In this document: positions 39,060-44,118 of the stretch, in pieces
Numbering within the stretch: position 1 is the first letter of the stretch
How the letters are laid out: every line of letters begins with the position of its first letter
Assembly: GCA_002783105.1 (NCBI GenBank)
Contig: PFJN01000044.1
Location: 1 to 44,118 of the forward strand
DNA: 44,118 bases
Origin: Candidatus Pacebacteria bacterium CG_4_10_14_3_um_filter_34_15
Lineage (GTDB): Bacteria > Patescibacteriota > Microgenomatia > UBA1400 > PJMF01
Direction of reading: 5' to 3'
Notes under the pieces: model-generated
Told to the model about the DNA's origin: nothing
What the model saw: only the letters and a program-made list of their open reading frames with translations
The model's database searches: none
Program-made: the position numbers and the translations under genes

Positions 39060-41789
39060 GTGCCAAAACAGTTTATTGTCTCATTAATCTTTTTTACTTT
39101 TAGTTTAGTATTTTTACCATATTTTAATTTTGTTTATGCAACAGAAGAAGCAAGTGGTGGTAAATTTAATGAAAGTAGTCAATTCAATATTGAACAATAT
39201 AGAACATACAACACCAAGGGTTATCCAGATTTTGATGACAAGTTCTATATCACCCCAATAAAAAATATTATCCAAGGGAATGGTCCCAGCGAACCCACTG
39301 TAGAAGGAGAATATAAAGATATAAGACTAGAACTAGCTATGACTGGTTATGAAACTTATTGTATGGCTGAAAATGTAGAGATTAATCCGCAATATAATAC
39401 GGAAAAATTAATAGATTTATTTTTATATTATAATCCTCAAGGAATTAATCTTCATGCCTTCTCAACAGAAGTTCTTGGTATGAAAAATGCCAATTATCCT
39501 ATTTGGAGAGATTTAGATGGTAGACAATTTTTAATGAATTCTCTTGAGGAATATTTTGGATTTAAAGATGTCTATGAAAAAGATCCTGCCAAATCAGAAG
39601 TGAACTCGGCGGCTATCAATTCTCTTCTCTCTCAAGAACAAGCATGTGTCCAGGGTTGGATAACTTTAGGAGCGGAAAGAAGAGCATGCAACAGATTGCA
39701 AGATATATCCACCTGTCAACTTACAAAAAGAATGATTCCTGGAGGCGGATTTGAAGTTCATGACATTATGGGCATGTTGAGTGATTTTACCGGGGGAGGT
39801 TGGGCCGGTGGCGATGCCCAAAAAGGTGAGGAACTAGCAATAAAGTGGTGTAATATCTTATTTTCTGAACCACCCGATCCGAATGACTCTGAATTAAACA
39901 CTGTTCAAAAAGCCTTAGTAAAACCAATCAAAGAAACGATCATAAATGTTCCTACATATAGAGATAAGGGTTATAGAATTGGATTTATAGTTGCGGCCAT
40001 GGAAACCAGGCAACCATTCGAACCTGCAAGCAATCCAGAAGAAGCTACGCAAATTTTTAATTTTTTCACACCAAAAACAGAAGACAAAGAATGGGATGAA
40101 GTATTAGTGGCAGCATTCAAACTTCCTGATATAGGAACAAATAAAGGACCTGGATCGTTATTTGGCCAAGAAAAATGGGACGATCCTCTAGATTTAACTA
40201 GATTGGTTTTAACTACTGATGAAGCTCACAAAACACAAGAAGGCTTGGGACATTCAGAAAGAGAAGCTGCTTTAAATGGAGCCATTGCCGCACAAGAACA
40301 AACCCCTGAAAGTAGAATTTATTGCTATGACGGTATATTTCCTGGAGGCAATGGTACAAATTCATGCCTTCTTCCCCTACCAAAGGCTCTAACTGATTTT
40401 ATTAATTCCAAAAGAGTTGATTGTGAAAATGATGCCGAAGCTGCAAAAGAAATTAGTGATTTAGCAGGCTTAAGAGATGCAAGTGACACTTATGGTAAAT
40501 TATTTACCAAAGCTAATGGAGGTCAAGTACTCGTAAATTTATTTTTGGGTTCTCCATATAATGCAGGAGGAGCTAGTCCAGATCTTGCTACATTAAGCAA
40601 TATTGAAACTATCTGGACTATCAGAGAACCAATCTGGAGGCCACAGGTTAATAATAGTTTAGTCCATTTTTATTTGGTTTATCCAGTTGGCTATGAATTA
40701 GAAACTGTAGAAGAAGCAATTAAAGGAACTTTTTTTACACAAGCTCAAATTGCTCAGATGAATGAAGATAAAAGCATTATTAACAATTTTGAGGTCACTG
40801 GACAAACTCAAGCTCTTGATGGCGGAAAAGTTAGTTGGAAATTTGAAGATACAGATTGGATTATAAATAATCCTGGAGATTGTGGTTATGAAAAGGATGA
40901 ATTTGGAGAAGTCATCATACCTAAAGTCCCAATAATCTGTAAAGAGCGTCCAAGCATTGGAATAAAACAAGATGGTGGCAAAATTGATATCTTGGGTTCA
41001 AGACTCAGTTGGTGGCTCAGAAAAGTCCAAGTTGCCTTAAGTTCCAAATTCAGTATAGCCAGTAAGTATTATGGAGCTTGCAAAACAATGGAGGAATTTC
41101 TCCTTGGAAGATGTATTGTAATCGACTCAGTCGGAGGAGACGTAGATCCAGAAACAGTGGCGGCCGTAGCACAGTGTAATGAAGTTACTCCTGGAGCATG
41201 TGATGGAATTACTTCTGGAGAAACCGCTGTGCATGTGCCTGCTCCAGGAACATGTCCAGATCCTACCGTAACTCCAAATATGTACGTTCCAGCACTTCAC
41301 GAAATACCAGCGTGGTTTGATCCAAACGATCCTGCTCCAGTTTGCAATGATGACTTTTATTCTTATATTGCTTGTACATATCCAAATACCCTAGTGGCTA
41401 ATCCAGTTAATGAGGAGGGAGTATTTGTGGCCAGTTCAAACATGACCGCGTGCGAATTTGTTGTGAACAAAGCAAAAGAACTAGGCTTTAGTCCTAGATT
41501 TGCCCTATCAATGTGGGCCGAGGAAACAGGTATGAGCCACATAAGAACTTCTAAAGGAGCTTTTGGAATAACTCCAACAGTTGCAGAGCCATTCCATCTT
41601 GGACAGCAAATGGACGCCCTTTATGGAACAATGTGGCATTGGAAAGATTCATATCAAAACTTTTTGGAAAAATATTCTGATGAAGAATTAAATTCTAATA
41701 AATTTTGCACAAATCCATTTTTCCCTGCCAGACTCTTCACCTATTATTGGTACTTGCATCCAAATAGTTTTGAGCCTTGCAACAATTAG
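39060..41789 (+). CDS. Large secreted T4SS-associated protein with lysozyme-like C-terminal domain
   Basis: This 909-aa protein has an N-terminal signal peptide (to about FVYA-TE, residue 28) and no other clear TM. The bulk (about 30-780) is an unrecognised Cys-containing extracellular region. The last 100 or so residues (SPRFALSMWAEETGMSHIRTSKGAFGITP onward) look like a soluble lytic transglycosylase/lysozyme fold, with the Glu pair in WAEETG as candidate catalytic acid and AFGITP in the place of the usual GLMQ-like motif. VirB1-type transglycosylases open peptidoglycan for T4SS assembly. GTG at 39060 is chosen over a TTG 15 nt upstream because the TATAAT covers the TTG. Confidence 0.78.
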   Translation: MPKQFIVSLIFFTFSLVFLPYFNFVYATEEASGGKFNESSQFNIEQYRTYNTKGYPDFDDKFYITPIKNIIQGNGPSEPTVEGEYKDIRLELAMTGYETYCMAENVEINPQYNTEKLIDLFLYYNPQGINLHAFSTEVLGMKNANYPIWRDLDGRQFLMNSLEEYFGFKDVYEKDPAKSEVNSAAINSLLSQEQACVQGWITLGAERRACNRLQDISTCQLTKRMIPGGGFEVHDIMGMLSDFTGGGWAGGDAQKGEELAIKWCNILFSEPPDPNDSELNTVQKALVKPIKETIINVPTYRDKGYRIGFIVAAMETRQPFEPASNPEEATQIFNFFTPKTEDKEWDEVLVAAFKLPDIGTNKGPGSLFGQEKWDDPLDLTRLVLTTDEAHKTQEGLGHSEREAALNGAIAAQEQTPESRIYCYDGIFPGGNGTNSCLLPLPKALTDFINSKRVDCENDAEAAKEISDLAGLRDASDTYGKLFTKANGGQVLVNLFLGSPYNAGGASPDLATLSNIETIWTIREPIWRPQVNNSLVHFYLVYPVGYELETVEEAIKGTFFTQAQIAQMNEDKSIINNFEVTGQTQALDGGKVSWKFEDTDWIINNPGDCGYEKDEFGEVIIPKVPIICKERPSIGIKQDGGKIDILGSRLSWWLRKVQVALSSKFSIASKYYGACKTMEEFLLGRCIVIDSVGGDVDPETVAAVAQCNEVTPGACDGITSGETAVHVPAPGTCPDPTVTPNMYVPALHEIPAWFDPNDPAPVCNDDFYSYIACTYPNTLVANPVNEEGVFVASSNMTACEFVVNKAKELGFSPRFALSMWAEETGMSHIRTSKGAFGITPTVAEPFHLGQQMDALYGTMWHWKDSYQNFLEKYSDEELNSNKFCTNPFFPARLFTYYWYLHPNSFEPCNN

Positions 41790-42709
41790 AGTGGTTCTCT
41801 TCTTGTCTTTTTAGCAAGTTTTTTTAATCTAAATCGTTCTTTTTCTCTTTTTTGTGAATCGGTAATTTTCTTTGGAGAAAAACTGCCAGTTAAATCTTTG
41901 TTTTTTGGAACCTCGGCTGCAACCTTCTTATCAACATTTGTTAGTTGTTCGCCTTGTTGCTTCTTCAGTTTTTTTGTAATTCTCCTCGCCCCCGCTTTCA
42001 TCAGTTTTGAAATAACATAAAAAGTATCAGCTGTTGCCGAAAATGAGCTAAAATTATTAGTTTCTTCGTTTATGCCAGTCAATAAATTAGTTGCTGACTC
42101 TGGATCAATTGGAATTTGAAGTTCATACAAAACTTGAAAAATAAATTCACTAAAAGATGAAGCGCCAGAAATGTCAAATTTGAAATTTCCAAACTCAGTT
42201 TCATAAGTATTAATATTTACTAGAGTTGCAGTGTTAAACAGATTTTCGTAGCCAAAATAAAGCTTTCCTAAAGAATCTAGTTCATCAACCCCAACTAAAA
42301 TAATTAAGTCTGCCTCTGCCCCTGTATATGAAAAATCAATATTTTCTTTTGAAAGAGGGGCAAAACCTTTTTTGGGCTTAATAGTTAAATAAAACTTTTT
42401 TGTTTCTTCGCTGACGTGATAACTTACTTTATCAACTGAATTTTCCAAATAGTCTAAGCCTATGCAAAGATTTTCATGCCCAATTTCAGATTGGGCTTCT
42501 TCTAAATAGGCAATATCACTTTGTTCCTTTGAAAGGTCTTTAGAACACAAAAGTTTTGTGCTTTTATTTGAAGTTGATTTTAACGACGCATAAAATGATG
42601 CTGCAGCAAATAACTGATCTCTTGTTGCGTTTTGCGAATAGATAATCAAGATAGATTGAGATCGGTCAAATATCTCTTTAAATAATTCTAGTTTTCTTTT
42701 ATCTATCAT
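41786..42709 (-). CDS. DHH-family phosphoesterase homologue, degenerate active site
   Basis: This 307-aa protein keeps the layout of NrnA-type DHH proteins: an opening ILIIYSQNATRDQLFAAASFY (20-40), DLIILVGVDELDSLG (134-148), NINTYETEFG (165-174), ASSFSEFIFQVLYEL, and ATNLLTGINEETNNF...TADTFYVISKLMKAGA. The metal-binding residues are lost: the N-x-DGD element reads NATRD and the DHH triad reads NTY. A basic Lys/Arg-rich tail follows (about 241-307). It is probably a non-catalytic nucleotide- or protein-binding relative. It is convergent with the secreted protein (overlapping stops). Confidence 0.75.
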   Translation of the reverse strand: MIDKRKLELFKEIFDRSQSILIIYSQNATRDQLFAAASFYASLKSTSNKSTKLLCSKDLSKEQSDIAYLEEAQSEIGHENLCIGLDYLENSVDKVSYHVSEETKKFYLTIKPKKGFAPLSKENIDFSYTGAEADLIILVGVDELDSLGKLYFGYENLFNTATLVNINTYETEFGNFKFDISGASSFSEFIFQVLYELQIPIDPESATNLLTGINEETNNFSSFSATADTFYVISKLMKAGARRITKKLKKQQGEQLTNVDKKVAAEVPKNKDLTGSFSPKKITDSQKREKERFRLKKLAKKTRREPL

Positions 42710-42768
42710 TAAGTGTCTTTCTACATCATTTGTGTATGATTTATTACTATACTCGAATAATCAAATTT

Positions 42769-42777
42769 TGCTATAAT
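42769..42777 (+). promoter_or_regulatory. Extended -10 of the VirB6/TrbL-like gene
   Basis: TGCTATAAT, a perfect extended -10, ends 7 nt before the ATG at 42785. The transcript is probably leaderless; no Shine-Dalgarno is visible. Confidence 0.6.
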
Positions 42778-42784
42778 TAATTGT

Positions 42785-44118
42785 ATGAGTAAAAAAGTAT
42801 TACTTTTTTTGGTTTTGTTATTTGGTATTTTCTCCATTAATGTGAATGGTGTTTATGCTCAAGAAACAGAAGAGCCTCCTGCAACAGAAGAACCTTTAGA
42901 AAAAGCTAAGCCTTGGGGACCAACATATGACCAAGATCAAATAGATAACTACAGAGATGCAATAAAAATGGATAATTGTGCGACCCCATCTTTAGAATGT
43001 CTAGTTCATCAAACCTCAAGATTTGTAGCCATCGAATGGGTCAATAGTATCATATATCCAGGTTCAACAGGCATAGCAGATGCAGGATCAAAAGATTCCA
43101 AAGTTGCAACACAGCAAGGTGGTTTTGTTAACGGAATTACTTATCTAATTGGAGAAATGTATCGTTATCCAGCTGCAAGAACTTCTATTTATGTTGCCGA
43201 TGTACTTCAAAATGCTCATATTATCACCCCAGCCTACGCCCAAGGACTTGGGTTCGCATCTTTAAATCCGGTCTTAGACTTGTGGAAAATTTTTAGAAAC
43301 GTTTCTTACATGTTATTTATCATGATTTTTATAGTACTTGGATTCATGATAATGTTTAGACAAAAAATTGGCGGACAATCTGCAGTAACTGCTCAACAAG
43401 CTATTCCTAGTGTCATTGCAAGCTTAATCTTTGTAACTTTTTCATATGCAATTGCCGGTTTTCTAATAGATATGATGTACCTTCTAATGTTTATGATTAT
43501 TGGCATATTTGAACAAACAACTCCAGATATAAGTGGCAAAATCATGGATTTTGATATTTTAGAATTAATGGGACAATTAAATTCGAAAGTCGGAGTAACC
43601 ACTGGCGGATTTCAGAGTATTGATATTGTTAAAAATCTTATGGGATCAATGGTAGAAAGTGAAAAATTGGGAGAAACATTAGGAGTTGTTGGTGGCGTTA
43701 CTTTGTCACTCGTCTTGGCTGTGGCGATTTTGATTGGAACATTTAAATTATTTTTTGAATTATTAAAATCATACGCCATTGTTGTTTTATATGTTGTCAC
43801 TGCACCATTAATATTACTTGGGGGAGCTTTCCCTGGAAAAAATGTCTTCGGGCCTTGGATTAAAAATATAATTGCAAATCTGTCTGCTTTTCCAACAGTA
43901 TTGATGACAGTAATCTTATTTTATCAATTTACAAAAGAAGCTCCAACAACTGGTGGTTTTATCCCACCGTTTTTATTAGGAAGAGGCCAAGCCGACGCAA
44001 TCACCACTCTGATGGGTTTGGCAATTATTTTGGCATTGCCAGAAATCGTTAAAGATGTAAAGAAAAACCTGGGTGCTACTGAGGGATTTGGAACGATGGT
44101 ATTCAATGCGGCTGGTGC
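42785..44118 (+). CDS. VirB6/TrbL-like T4SS membrane protein (partial, runs off window)
   Basis: The frame is open from ATG 42785 to the window end, 444 residues so far. It has a signal peptide ending VYA-QE (about residue 28), a soluble external region (about 30-160), then at least five TMs: about 178-200, 215-255 (two helices), 295-340 (with the segment FKLFFELLKSYAIVVLYVVTAPLILLGG broken across helices) and 360-380. The cluster of helices with a short GGAFPGKN loop is like the polytopic VirB6/TrbL channel component. It is expected to sit in the membrane with the pilins encoded just upstream. The C-terminus is unseen. Confidence 0.75.
   Translation, partial: MSKKVLLFLVLLFGIFSINVNGVYAQETEEPPATEEPLEKAKPWGPTYDQDQIDNYRDAIKMDNCATPSLECLVHQTSRFVAIEWVNSIIYPGSTGIADAGSKDSKVATQQGGFVNGITYLIGEMYRYPAARTSIYVADVLQNAHIITPAYAQGLGFASLNPVLDLWKIFRNVSYMLFIMIFIVLGFMIMFRQKIGGQSAVTAQQAIPSVIASLIFVTFSYAIAGFLIDMMYLLMFMIIGIFEQTTPDISGKIMDFDILELMGQLNSKVGVTTGGFQSIDIVKNLMGSMVESEKLGETLGVVGGVTLSLVLAVAILIGTFKLFFELLKSYAIVVLYVVTAPLILLGGAFPGKNVFGPWIKNIIANLSAFPTVLMTVILFYQFTKEAPTTGGFIPPFLLGRGQADAITTLMGLAIILALPEIVKDVKKNLGATEGFGTMVFNAAG

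Noticed and set aside
1-44118. Recoding of UGA (as in Gracilibacteria/SR1)
   Set aside because: UGA ends well-bounded genes, for example the tandem pilin at 38013 and the 58-aa gene at 34682, and tryptophan is encoded by TGG in conserved motifs.
1-44118. CRISPR array or riboswitch
   Set aside because: No regularly spaced direct repeats were seen, and no leader matches a riboswitch I can recognise. Most first-gene leaders are too short to hold one.

Overview
The window looks like chromosomal DNA of a Candidate Phyla Radiation (Patescibacteria) bacterium, probably of the Microgenomates (OP11) type. This is inferred from the low GC content, tightly packed and overlapping genes, many N-terminally anchored small proteins, an archaeal-type ATP-dependent DNA ligase, a mevalonate pathway with archaeal-type upper enzymes, and a large family of type IV secretion (T4SS) pilin-like proteins. 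TGA is used as a stop codon, so the UGA-Gly code of Gracilibacteria/SR1 is not in use. There is no rRNA, CRISPR array, integrase or transposase.

Layout. 1-3160: a minus-strand tRNA-Ile with a UAU anticodon, then a MacAB-like adaptor/ATPase/permease operon. 3252-3770: a small anchored protein and a 105-bp nested inverted repeat. 3773-12957: a dense minus-strand run (pth, MFS permease, unknown protein, NagZ-like GH3, membrane protein, lgt, a frameshifted membrane glycosyltransferase, DUF192 protein, unknown protein with GC-rich 30-bp tandem hairpins, VirD4/TraG-like ATPase). 13016-16908: two glycosyltransferases and an ATP-dependent DNA ligase. 16954-21566: a Fic protein, a RelBE/DinJ-YafQ-type toxin-antitoxin with a 36-bp operator palindrome, nnrD, a second large inverted repeat, recF, and a VapBC pair. 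21582-25160: a SpoIID/LytB-domain coiled-coil protein divergent from two secreted pilin-like proteins.

25217-35393 is the most coherent block: about 10 kb of co-directional, overlapping or closely spaced genes. It begins with an ECF-type sigma factor and two tiny membrane proteins. It continues through IPP isomerase, HMG-CoA reductase, HMG-CoA synthase, thiolase, a DUF35 protein without its zinc ribbon, a GHMP kinase, a methyltransferase, mevalonate kinase and a diphosphomevalonate-decarboxylase homologue, and ends with undecaprenyl diphosphate synthase. Read as one unit, it runs from acetyl-CoA to IPP/DMAPP to polyprenyl diphosphate and may be under sigma-factor control from the membrane. 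Two points are unorthodox: both kinases look like mevalonate kinases, and the decarboxylase has Asn in place of its catalytic Asp.

35416-44118: the plus-strand T4SS cluster resumes with seven more pilin-like genes (one a tandem fusion), a 909-aa secreted protein ending in a lysozyme-like domain, an opposed DHH-family pseudoenzyme, and a VirB6/TrbL-like membrane protein that runs off the window. The isoprenoid block therefore sits between two parts of the pilin locus, flanked by the two most similar pilins.

Promoters in the window often have an extended -10 (TGnTATAAT) with little -35, and several -10 boxes lie 6-10 nt from the start codon, suggesting leaderless or near-leaderless mRNAs. All functional calls come from reading motifs; no database search was run.
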